From positions 1 through 64,000 of the forward strand of contig NZ_LXYI01000010.1 of the NCBI RefSeq assembly GCF_001650875.1: DNA of 64,000 bases, given 5' to 3'. The position numbers and the translations under genes were made by a program. Every line of letters starts with the position of its first letter. Position 1 is the stretch's first letter. This stretch comes from Sulfitobacter sp. EhC04 (GTDB taxonomy: Bacteria > Pseudomonadota > Alphaproteobacteria > Rhodobacterales > Rhodobacteraceae). Under the pieces are notes generated by a model that saw only the letters and a program-made list of their open reading frames with translations, did no database searches and was not told where the DNA came from. This document shows, in pieces, positions 26,170 to 34,167 of this stretch.

Positions 26170-27795
26170 ATGGTCGCCGTCAGATACCAGACCACTTTCA
26201 AGCTTTACCCCTACCAACAGGTGTCCGCGCAATTGCAGGCCCCTGTGCGGCACCCGGTGGTGATCGTTGGTGGCGGGCCCATCGGGCTCGCCCTCGCGCT
26301 TGACCTGGGGCTCAAGGGCACCCCGGTGCTGGTGCTGGACGACCACGAGGGGGCGGGCCTTGGGTCAAAGGCGATCTGCTTTGCCAAGCGCACGCTGGAC
26401 ATTGCGCATCGCCTCGGCGCGGCGCAACCGATGGTGGACAAGGGCGTGGTCTGGAACGTGGGCCGGGTGTTTCATGCCAACAGTGAGGTTTTCGAATTCA
26501 ACCTCCTGCCTGAGGACGGCCACCGGCATCCCGCTTTCATCAACCTCCAGCAGCCCTATTTCGAACGCTACCTCGTAGAGGCCATCGAACGCGCCCGGAC
26601 CAATGGCGCCCCGATCGAGATACGGGGGGCCAACCAGGTCACCGCAATCGACCCGCAGGACGGGTTCACCACGCTGGAAGTCGACACCCCCGATGGCCCC
26701 TACAAGATCGAAGCCGACTATCTGATCGCCTGCGATGGCGCACGCTCGCCCCTGCGTGACATGCTGGGCCTGACCTTCGATGGCCGGGTGTTCGAGGACA
26801 ACTTCCTGATCGCCGACGTTCATATGAAGGCCGATTTCCCCACAGAACGCTGGTTCTGGTTCGATCCGCCGTTCGAGGGCGCAGGCCAGTCCGCCCTGCT
26901 GCACAAACAGCCCGACGACATCTGGCGCATTGATTTCCAGCTGGGCTGGGACATCGACCGCAAGGCCGAACTGGACCCCGACCGCATCCGCGCCCGTGTT
27001 GACGCGATGCTGTCCAGCCAGACCGGCACCGTACCGGAATACGAACTGGAATGGACCTCGATCTACACCTTCCAGTGCCGCCGGATGCAATCTTTCCGGC
27101 ACGGCAATGTGATCTTTGCAGGCGACAGCGCGCATCAGGTCTCGCCTTTCGGCGCGCGCGGGGCCAATTCCGGGGTGCAGGACGCGGAGAATCTGGGCTG
27201 GAAACTTGATCTTGTCCTGAAAGGGCTGGCCGATGACAGCCTGCTTGACAGCTATGCCACCGAACGTGAATTCGGGGCAGATGAAAACATCCTGAACTCG
27301 ACCCGCGCCACCGATTTTCTGACCCCCAAGACCGAGACCAGCCGTCTGTTCCGCGACGCGGTGCTGACCCTGGCAGAGCGGCATACATTTGCCCGACCCC
27401 TGGTGAATTCGGGACGCCTGTCGGTGCCCTGCACCTATGACGGCTTCCCGCATTTCGGCCCGGACGAGTTGCAGGGGCCCGCCGTCACCCGCCCCGGCGC
27501 GGCCTGCGTGGATGCCCCGGCAGAGGATGGCTTCCTGCTGGATCACCTCGGCGGCAGTTTCACAATCCTTGCCCTGGGTCTTGCGCCCTCTGCCCCGGTC
27601 AGCGCGCATGGCATCGACCCCGTCGTGGCCTGCATCCCGTCACCGTCAGACGAACTGACCCGCCGTTACCTCGGTGACGCGAAACAGGGTGTCTACCTGA
27701 TCCGCCCCGATCAGCATGTCGTGGCCCGTTGGCCCGATTTCGACCCGGATGCCATCGCCCGCGCCATTGGCCGCGCCATCGGAAAGGACAGCTGA
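26170..27795 (+). CDS. FAD-dependent aromatic hydroxylase (MhpA/PheA-like)
   Basis: A 541-residue single-component flavoprotein monooxygenase: dinucleotide fold VVIVGGGPIGLALALDLG (about 30-47), DG motif IACDGARSPLRDML (about 190), GD motif FAGDSAHQVSPFGARGANSG (about 314-333) and a thioredoxin-like C-terminal domain, as in MhpA. It uses NAD(P)H and O2 to hydroxylate a phenolic acid. Beside hmgA the most likely job is making homogentisate from a hydroxyphenylacetate or similar, which is inference. Confidence 0.85.
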   Translation: MVAVRYQTTFKLYPYQQVSAQLQAPVRHPVVIVGGGPIGLALALDLGLKGTPVLVLDDHEGAGLGSKAICFAKRTLDIAHRLGAAQPMVDKGVVWNVGRVFHANSEVFEFNLLPEDGHRHPAFINLQQPYFERYLVEAIERARTNGAPIEIRGANQVTAIDPQDGFTTLEVDTPDGPYKIEADYLIACDGARSPLRDMLGLTFDGRVFEDNFLIADVHMKADFPTERWFWFDPPFEGAGQSALLHKQPDDIWRIDFQLGWDIDRKAELDPDRIRARVDAMLSSQTGTVPEYELEWTSIYTFQCRRMQSFRHGNVIFAGDSAHQVSPFGARGANSGVQDAENLGWKLDLVLKGLADDSLLDSYATEREFGADENILNSTRATDFLTPKTETSRLFRDAVLTLAERHTFARPLVNSGRLSVPCTYDGFPHFGPDELQGPAVTRPGAACVDAPAEDGFLLDHLGGSFTILALGLAPSAPVSAHGIDPVVACIPSPSDELTRRYLGDAKQGVYLIRPDQHVVARWPDFDPDAIARAIGRAIGKDS

Positions 27796-27977
27796 TGCCC
27801 GTCACCCTGACCCCGAACATCCCCGATCAGGATGGTTTCTACGACGAATTGCTGCGCGCCCATGAAGGGCTGAGCAAGGAGCAGTCCGATGCCTTCAACG
27901 CGCGGTTGATCCTTGTGCTGTGCAACCACATCGGTGACCGGGATGTGATCCGCGCGGCGTTGGCGGCGGCGAAATAG
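27795..27977 (+). CDS. DUF2783-like small protein
   Basis: A 60-residue protein, MPVTLTPNIPDQDGFYDELLRAHEGLS..., whose ATG overlaps the hydroxylase stop as TGATG. It fits the DUF2783 family, which from memory accompanies flavin hydroxylases of this kind. It has no signal peptide or membrane segment; an accessory role for the hydroxylase is plausible. It abuts the convergent reductive dehalogenase gene with no gap. Confidence 0.75.
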   Translation: MPVTLTPNIPDQDGFYDELLRAHEGLSKEQSDAFNARLILVLCNHIGDRDVIRAALAAAK

Positions 27978-30900
27978 TCACAGGTCCACTTCAACCACGC
28001 CACCGGCCTCTGCCGCCCGGCTCTGGCACAGGATGATCGCATCCTGCCGCTGCGCCTTCGACAGCACAAAATCGCGGTGCTCGACCTCGCCCGAGACCAG
28101 CCCGCATTTGCACACGCCGCAAATCCCGTCCGAGCATTTCACGTCCACATGGATGCCATTCTCTGCCAGCACATCCGTGGCGCTCTTGTCGGCAGGCACG
28201 GCAAGCTCGCGCCCGGAACGGGCGAGCCGCAGGGTGAACTCGTGGTTCACATATTCCGGCACCTCGGGGACCGAGAAATATTCCAGATGCCGCGCCTCCT
28301 CCGGCACGCCCGCCGCTTCAGCCGCCGCCATGACCGCCGACATGTAACGCTCTGCCCCGCAGGTATAGACATGCGCGCCCACAGGCAGAGCGCCCATCAC
28401 GCCCCCCAGATCGGCGCGGCTGTCTTCGTCGGTGATGTGCAGATGCACCTTGTCGGCCCATGCCACCCCAGCGAGGTCCGTCAGATACCCCATGCTGTCG
28501 CGGGATCGCCCGGAATAATGCAGCGCAAAATCGCGCCCCGCGCGGTGCAGCTCATGCGCCATGGCAATCATCGGCGTCACCCCGATCCCGCCCCCCATCA
28601 GCAGGGAAAACGGCGCATCGGCATCCAGTGGAAAATGGTTGATCGGGTTGGAGATGAAAACCTTGCGCCCCTCGCTGAAAATCCGGTGCAGCAGTTTCGA
28701 TCCACCACGTCCCGCATCCTCCATCAGAACGCCGATCTGATAGGTGCTGCGGTCGCCCGGATCGCCTGACATGGAATATTGGCGCAGGAATTCCGGGGCG
28801 ACGACGATGTCCAGATGCGCGCCGGCCTGCCATTGCGGCAGGTCACCGCCGCCCACAGGCTGGAACTCATACTTGGTGATGCCCGATGCCATCTTCTCGG
28901 CCCTGGTGATCTGTACGTGAATTACCGGGCTGTCGGCGGCATCGGTTGTGCGGTGCACCATGCTGTCATCGCCCGCGGCCAGACGGCGCTGGTATTCCTC
29001 GGCGGTGATCATCGCCTGATAGGCCTCGATACCCGCCTCGCGGTCCATCGGGTCAGGATAGGGGTATGGATGCGGGGCCAGCGGCGCAGGATAGACCGCC
29101 AGTGTCTGGTCGACGTACTTCAGGTCCAGATCGCGTTGCAGGGAGCGTTCGTTCACCGGCTTGTCCGTGGGGCGATAGCCGCCATCCTCGGCAATCTCCA
29201 GATCCCACCACCATTTCTTGACCGGGTTCAGCCCGCCGTTGCCGACTGCATCGTCCAGCCGCGCCAGCGCCGGGGCCGCCGTGGGCATGTTCATCGCCGC
29301 CCAGCGGAACGGGGCCTCCTTGAAGATGCCTTCCAGGTTCCAGGGGCAGGTTTTCATGCAGCGCCCGCACATGGCGCCGCCCGGAGTGGTGATCCGGTAG
29401 GTGGCACATTTCTGGCTGTCAGATTTCCAGATCTCGTAGCCGTTGAACATCAGCTTCGGCCCGGCGGTGATCGCGCCCGAAGGACATTCCCGCGCGCATT
29501 TGTTGCAGGCCTCGCAGAACTTTTGCAGGCCAAAGTCGATGGGCCGGTCATGCGCCATCGGCAGGTCCGTGGTGATCGCCCCGGATTTCAGGCGCGGTCC
29601 CAGATAGGGGTTCAGGATCACCTCGCCGATCCGGCTGACCTCGCCCAACCCGCTCAGCAACATCAGCGGCGGTTGCAGGACTTCGCCATCCATAACCGTA
29701 TGCGCCTTGGCCTTGTAGCCGAGGTTGCGGATCTGTTTCGCCACAACACCCCCGATCAGCGAGAACCGCAGATAGGCGCGCATCGACTGCGCAACGCTGA
29801 TCCAGTCGTCGCCCGATGCACCCTCCATCGTTTCATAGCCCTGGTCGATGATCAGCGACACCGCCTGATCGTGCGGCGGGTCGATGGGCGTGCCGGTGGC
29901 GTCATGTGAATACCATGCCCAGTCCGGGCAGCGCGAGATGCCCACCGCATCCGCGCCAAGGTAATAGCATGTCGCCTTGACCAGCGCGGCAGCCTGCACC
30001 GGGTCCAGCGCCACCTTTTCCGCCGCCGCCGCGCCATCCTGCAACAGCACAAATGCGCCCAGCGCCCGGCGCTGTGCCGTCGATGGTGCGGCCTTGCGCA
30101 CATAGTACCCTCCCTTGGCCCCCTCCTGCAGCGCCTTGCCCATGTCGCCGAACTGGGCGCGGGCAAACATGTCGGTGCGCTTGGGCACCCGCGCCACGCG
30201 CGGCTCGTCAATGTAGGTGGTGGGGTCCTCCACCCGTTTCAGCCGCTCGAAGGGATGCGCGCCATCCACGAACCTGCGCCTGGCATAGGGCACCGCGTTT
30301 ATCGCATTTTTGCGAAAACCCGTGCCGAGTTTCCACCGCATCCCAAAGGCCGACGCTGGCTGACCAGCAAGCGCATTCAGTGGCAAGTCCGGTGCCATGG
30401 CAAAGCTGGTCGTCACCGCCGCCAGACCAAAACGCGTGCCGATGTAGGGATGATGCAGCACGCCGTCCTCCACGGTTGCCAGCCCCGCTGCCACCGCAAG
30501 CTGGCCGAGGTCAACATCCGAGGTCGACACCGTATGCCCCCGCGCATCAAAGCCCAGCACACGCAGGTAGTTGGCCAGGACCACGGCGGTCTCTGCCGAC
30601 AGCAACCCAGCCCGATGCGCCTGCGCGTCCTTGATCCAGCCGGTCCCGGCCTCGTCATCAGCGGGGTCGCGGGGGTTCTCATAGAGAAACACCAGCGCAT
30701 GTGTATGCCCGTCGATCGTGCCCGGAGGGGCCTCCATCGATTCCTTGAGGTCGGCCATGATCATGTCGATACCCGACGCCAGGGTCTTGGTCTGGCGCGT
30801 GCGCAGGTCTTGCGCCAGCCGGTCGATATCGGGGTTGCGAAACGGGGTTTCCAGCAGGGCAGAAGCAGGCAGTTCGCAGACGCCCACCACCGCCGCGTCA

Positions 30901-31187
30901 GAGAAATATCCAAACGCTTTCAGATGATTGGCCCGCTCCTGCAGATCGTCCGGCACCTCGGAAACGCCCCGGTTGATCAACCCCTCGCGGATCGCGTCGA
31001 GCATCGCCTGATGCTCTCCCATCGCGTTCAGGATCGAAAACGGGTCATCGGCACGCGCAAAGCCAAGCTGCCGCATCGGCGGCACTTCGGACAGGTCCGG
31101 CATCTGCCCGGCCCGTGCCAGCAGCTCGGTTGGGTACGGTCCCATGTGAACCGGGCGGTTCTTGTCCGAAAACAGACGGAATGTCAT
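27978..31187 (-). CDS. Self-sufficient reductive dehalogenase fused to flavin/[2Fe-2S] reductase
   Basis: A 1069-residue fusion. Residues about 90-270 and 395-550 are two related cobalamin/nitroreductase-type halves (compare HTVSTSDVDLGQLAVAAGL with HTVMDGEVLQPPLMLLSGL). Two ferredoxin motifs follow: C558-x2-C-x2-C-x3-C (CEACNKCARECP) and C607-x2-C-x3-C (CGRCMKTCPW) with Cys594. From about 750 comes a phthalate-dioxygenase-reductase-like module: RQYSMSG, GGGIGVTPM, and a plant-type [2Fe-2S] site C1018, C1023, C1026, C1054. No Tat signal, so cytoplasmic, like NpRdhA/BhbA aerobic catabolic dehalogenases that remove halogens from phenols using NAD(P)H. GAGG lies 7 bp before the ATG. Substrate unknown. 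Confidence 0.88.
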   Translation of the reverse strand: MTFRLFSDKNRPVHMGPYPTELLARAGQMPDLSEVPPMRQLGFARADDPFSILNAMGEHQAMLDAIREGLINRGVSEVPDDLQERANHLKAFGYFSDAAVVGVCELPASALLETPFRNPDIDRLAQDLRTRQTKTLASGIDMIMADLKESMEAPPGTIDGHTHALVFLYENPRDPADDEAGTGWIKDAQAHRAGLLSAETAVVLANYLRVLGFDARGHTVSTSDVDLGQLAVAAGLATVEDGVLHHPYIGTRFGLAAVTTSFAMAPDLPLNALAGQPASAFGMRWKLGTGFRKNAINAVPYARRRFVDGAHPFERLKRVEDPTTYIDEPRVARVPKRTDMFARAQFGDMGKALQEGAKGGYYVRKAAPSTAQRRALGAFVLLQDGAAAAEKVALDPVQAAALVKATCYYLGADAVGISRCPDWAWYSHDATGTPIDPPHDQAVSLIIDQGYETMEGASGDDWISVAQSMRAYLRFSLIGGVVAKQIRNLGYKAKAHTVMDGEVLQPPLMLLSGLGEVSRIGEVILNPYLGPRLKSGAITTDLPMAHDRPIDFGLQKFCEACNKCARECPSGAITAGPKLMFNGYEIWKSDSQKCATYRITTPGGAMCGRCMKTCPWNLEGIFKEAPFRWAAMNMPTAAPALARLDDAVGNGGLNPVKKWWWDLEIAEDGGYRPTDKPVNERSLQRDLDLKYVDQTLAVYPAPLAPHPYPYPDPMDREAGIEAYQAMITAEEYQRRLAAGDDSMVHRTTDAADSPVIHVQITRAEKMASGITKYEFQPVGGGDLPQWQAGAHLDIVVAPEFLRQYSMSGDPGDRSTYQIGVLMEDAGRGGSKLLHRIFSEGRKVFISNPINHFPLDADAPFSLLMGGGIGVTPMIAMAHELHRAGRDFALHYSGRSRDSMGYLTDLAGVAWADKVHLHITDEDSRADLGGVMGALPVGAHVYTCGAERYMSAVMAAAEAAGVPEEARHLEYFSVPEVPEYVNHEFTLRLARSGRELAVPADKSATDVLAENGIHVDVKCSDGICGVCKCGLVSGEVEHRDFVLSKAQRQDAIILCQSRAAEAGGVVEVDL

Positions 31188-31252
31188 CGCGCGGCCTCTT
31201 TGCAAGATGCTGAGGGCGCGACGGTCACCCGCCGCACAGGACTTGTCAACTA

Positions 31253-31517
31253 GGGCCTGTGGACATTCATTTTCCGCCACCCGCGCGAGTCGGATTTTGC
31301 CGCTGGCGCCCTGATGTGAGCGCAGCAATGCGATCATTGGAAGCGAACATCCGGGATGGCAGAGGCAAAATCCGTCTCGCCCTGCAAGGGTTTCGCCAAA
31401 ATTGCCCACTTCTGCGTTAAGAGCGCTTGAAATAGCTGGCTATTCCTGCGCTCTCTTGCCTGGAACTGAGCAATTTTGGGCAGAAACGGGTGGCGGAAAA
31501 TGAATGTCCACAGGCCC
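31253..31517. mobile_element. 265-bp MITE-like element with perfect 31-bp inverted repeats
   Basis: Left end 31253-31283 (GGGCCTGTGGACATTCATTT...) and right end 31487-31517 are exact reverse complements over 31 bp. Inside, CGGATTTTGCC near 31291 and GGCAAAATCCG near 31365 form a further imperfect palindrome. No transposase frame exists, so it is a non-autonomous element or IS remnant. Flanking CTAG and CTGG could be a decayed 4-bp target duplication if two G are outside the repeat. It starts 4 bp after the hpaH stop and lies 66 bp upstream of the dehalogenase start. Confidence 0.88.
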
Positions 31518-31520
31518 TGG

Positions 31521-32321
31521 TCACGCGAAGGAGACACCGACCGATCCGAAAGCACCGAAATCTGCGGCGATCACCGACCCCGGCGGGCATTCCACGGGCC
31601 GGATGAAACTGCCCGAGAGGATCACCTGCCCTGCCTCGATCTTCTGCCCGTATTGCGCCATGCGGCGCGCCAGCCAGACGACGCTCTCTACCGGGTCGTT
31701 CAGCACGCCCGCGCCTAACCCGGTCTCTTCCACTGCGCCATTGCAACTGACGATGGCACCGATCCAGCGCAGATCGACCGTATCGGGCGCATGGCGGGCT
31801 GTGCCCAGCACGATCCCGGCATTGGCGGCATTGTCGCTGATCGTGTCAAAGATGATGCGCGGCGCGCCGGTGGCCGGGTCCTTGCGCTGCACCCGCGTGT
31901 CCAGGATTTCCAGTGAGGGTGCCACATAATCTGTCGCGGCCAGCACTTCGGCGCGTGTCACATCGGCGCCGCATAGGGCGGATTTCATGACAAAGGCGAT
32001 CTCGGCCTCGACACGAGGCTGAATGAACCGCCCCTCAGGCACCAACGCCCCATCGGCAAAGAGCATGTCGTCGAACAGGATGCCGCTGTCGGGAATGTCG
32101 ATGCCCAGCGCCTGCTGCATGGCCTTTGACGTCAGGCCGATCTTCCAGCCGATCACCGCGCGCCCCGCCGCCAGCTTTGCCGTCAGGATGGCCGACTGGA
32201 TGGCATAGGCATCATCCATGTCGATCTGCGGATAGGCTTTCGAGATCAGGCCGATCTGCTGGCCCGTTTGCTCGGCCCGCAGCAGGTCTGCCGCGACTTT
32301 CGCGTGCTCTTGCGGCGTCAT
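31521..32321 (-). CDS. hpaH: 2-oxo-hept-4-ene-1,7-dioate hydratase
   Basis: A 266-residue hydratase of the MhpD/HpcG family acting late in homoprotocatechuate meta-cleavage, giving 4-hydroxy-2-oxoheptanedioate. Signatures: GWKIGLTSKAMQQALGI (about 80-96), RFIQPRVEAEIAFVM with metal-binding Glu, and the C-terminal PGSVIAADFGAFGSV. It overlaps the preceding hydrolase gene by 4 bp. The product's aldolase (hpaI) is not in the window. The mobile element begins just after its stop codon without truncating it. Confidence 0.92.
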   Translation of the reverse strand: MTPQEHAKVAADLLRAEQTGQQIGLISKAYPQIDMDDAYAIQSAILTAKLAAGRAVIGWKIGLTSKAMQQALGIDIPDSGILFDDMLFADGALVPEGRFIQPRVEAEIAFVMKSALCGADVTRAEVLAATDYVAPSLEILDTRVQRKDPATGAPRIIFDTISDNAANAGIVLGTARHAPDTVDLRWIGAIVSCNGAVEETGLGAGVLNDPVESVVWLARRMAQYGQKIEAGQVILSGSFIRPVECPPGSVIAADFGAFGSVGVSFA

Positions 32322-33178
32322 GCCTCGTCCTCCACCCCGTTGCGCAGGGTCCCGATGCCTGGCACCTCGACCTCAACGACGTCGCCGGGGGCCAGATAGC
32401 GCGGCGGGTCAAAGCGCGCGCCGGCACCCGTCGGCGTGCCAGTCACGATAATATCCCCAGGCAGCAAGGTCATGAAGGTGGAGATATAGGCGATTTCCTC
32501 GCGCACCGGGAACATCATGTTGCGCAAATGATCGTCCTGCCGGACCTCGCCATTCACCCGCGTCACCAGATGCGCATCGTCGATCTGGCCCGCGTCCGTG
32601 AAAGGCACAATCCACGGCCCCATCGCACCGGAACGGTCCCAGTTCTTGCCCTGCGTGACGTTGAATTTCGCATGGCGCACCCAGTCTCGGATGGTGCCTT
32701 CGTTGCACAGGGTCAGGGCGGCGATGTGGTCATAGGCGTCCTCTGCCGCGATCCTGCGGCCTGCCTTGCCGATGATCACCGCCACCTCGCCCTCGTAATC
32801 CAGCGTGTGGTTCTCCGGCGGGCGGATCAGCGGCGTGTCATGGCCGGTAAAGCCGCTGGCAAAGCGCGGGAAAAGCGACATGTACTTTGGCTGCGCGCTG
32901 CCGTCCTTGTACTCGGCGTTGCGGTCGGGAAAGTTCACCCCCACGCAGATGATGCGCGCCGCATCGGGCAGCGGAATGTCGTAGGTAAAGTCGGTATGCG
33001 TGACCGCCGCACCTTTGGCCGCTTCCGCCAGCATCGACAGGCCGCCATCCGCGATCACCGCACGCAGGGTTGGCCATTGCGGAAACTGCGGCGACAGCGC
33101 GATCATGCCCGCATCGGTCACGGCCCCGTAATGGCCCGTCCCATCGGCGGTGTAACTGGCAAAGCGCATGTCGTTCAT
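32318..33178 (-). CDS. hpaG: FAA-hydrolase family decarboxylase/isomerase of homoprotocatechuate path
   Basis: A 286-residue fumarylacetoacetate-hydrolase-fold protein: IICVGVNFPDRNAEY, the metal ligands in DYEGEVAVIIGK, and DIIVTGTPTGAG. By operon position it should be the 5-oxopent-3-ene-1,2,5-tricarboxylate decarboxylase. E. coli HpaG is a two-domain fusion of about 430 residues; this is a single domain. The ATG at 33178 overlaps the hpaD stop (ATGA); earlier in-frame starts run into hpaD. Confidence 0.85.
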   Translation of the reverse strand: MNDMRFASYTADGTGHYGAVTDAGMIALSPQFPQWPTLRAVIADGGLSMLAEAAKGAAVTHTDFTYDIPLPDAARIICVGVNFPDRNAEYKDGSAQPKYMSLFPRFASGFTGHDTPLIRPPENHTLDYEGEVAVIIGKAGRRIAAEDAYDHIAALTLCNEGTIRDWVRHAKFNVTQGKNWDRSGAMGPWIVPFTDAGQIDDAHLVTRVNGEVRQDDHLRNMMFPVREEIAYISTFMTLLPGDIIVTGTPTGAGARFDPPRYLAPGDVVEVEVPGIGTLRNGVEDEA

Positions 33179-34158
33179 GGTGCCACGATCGGCGTGGCTT
33201 TCAGCACCGCCTCTGTTGTCTCTTGTCCGACGAATTTGGTCCCGTGTTCGAACCAGCTGCGCGGTGCCGCTGCCCCCCAAAGGGTCTGGCGCTGCGGGTC
33301 CGTGAGGTCCCACTTGATCGGCTCGTGATCGGGGTCAAGCGTTTGGTAATCGGAACAGTAAATCTCGATCCGATGGCCATCGGGGTCAAGGATGTACAGA
33401 AAGAACGCATTGGAAATACCATGCCGCCCCGGCCCGCGTTCAATGTTCTTGACGTAGCCGGTGGTCGCCATCAGATCCAGCAGGTCGATGATGTTCAGCG
33501 GGGTCGGCACCCAGAAGGCAACATGATGCATCCGTGGTCCGGTGCCGTTGGTAAACGCCATGTCATGGACCCCGCCCTTGCGGTGCATCCACGCCGCCCA
33601 AAGATGGCCGCTTTCCTCGTCTTCGGTGTATTCGCTGACCCGGAAACCGAAGTCGTTGTAGAACCCGACCGACGCGTCGACGTCCGGCGAAAAGCAGTTG
33701 AAGTGGTCGATGCGCAGTGGTTTGACGCCGCGATAGAGCGCATATTGCTGATGGATCGGCGGCAGGCGGTCCATCTTGTGATAGAACTCCAGCGGAATGC
33801 CGATGTTGTCGCGGGTCAGCAGCGTGCGGCCCTGGTAGGGGCGTTCGACCCATTCGGTCGGCTGACCCTTTGACTGAAAATAGGCTTCCGCCTTGTCCAG
33901 ATCTTCCTCGTCATAGGTCTTGAAACCCATGACTTCCACGGTGCCGGGAAAATCGGACTTTTGCAGGATCACGCAATGATGGCCACGCTCCTCCATCGCG
34001 CGCAGATAGACGCGGCTGTCGTCCTCGTCGGTCACTTGTAGCCCCAGCGTTTCGGTATAGAACGCGCGGCTGGCTGCCAGATCCGAAACATTGAGGCAGG
34101 TGTGACTCAACCGGATGGTGTTGAAGGGCGGATAGAGATTGGGTGCGGGAACGGACAT
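33175..34158 (-). CDS. hpaD: 3,4-dihydroxyphenylacetate 2,3-dioxygenase (type I extradiol)
   Basis: A 327-residue two-domain VOC-fold ring-cleavage enzyme of the Brevibacterium/Arthrobacter type. Iron ligands are His152 (RIDHFNCF), His211 or His212 (MHHVAFWV) and Glu265 (GHRIEIY), the 2-His-1-carboxylate triad. It opens homoprotocatechuate to 5-carboxymethyl-2-hydroxymuconate semialdehyde, the substrate of the neighbouring hpaE. This class is unrelated to the enterobacterial HpaD fold (LigB type). Confidence 0.93.
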   Translation of the reverse strand: MSVPAPNLYPPFNTIRLSHTCLNVSDLAASRAFYTETLGLQVTDEDDSRVYLRAMEERGHHCVILQKSDFPGTVEVMGFKTYDEEDLDKAEAYFQSKGQPTEWVERPYQGRTLLTRDNIGIPLEFYHKMDRLPPIHQQYALYRGVKPLRIDHFNCFSPDVDASVGFYNDFGFRVSEYTEDEESGHLWAAWMHRKGGVHDMAFTNGTGPRMHHVAFWVPTPLNIIDLLDLMATTGYVKNIERGPGRHGISNAFFLYILDPDGHRIEIYCSDYQTLDPDHEPIKWDLTDPQRQTLWGAAAPRSWFEHGTKFVGQETTEAVLKATPIVAP

Positions 34159-34167
34159 GACGGGCTC

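Noticed and set aside
31253..31517. Riboswitch or attenuator for the dehalogenase gene
   Set aside because: The perfect 31-bp ends lie 204 bp apart and fit a transposon-type element better; the internal sequence matches no cobalamin riboswitch core that I can see.
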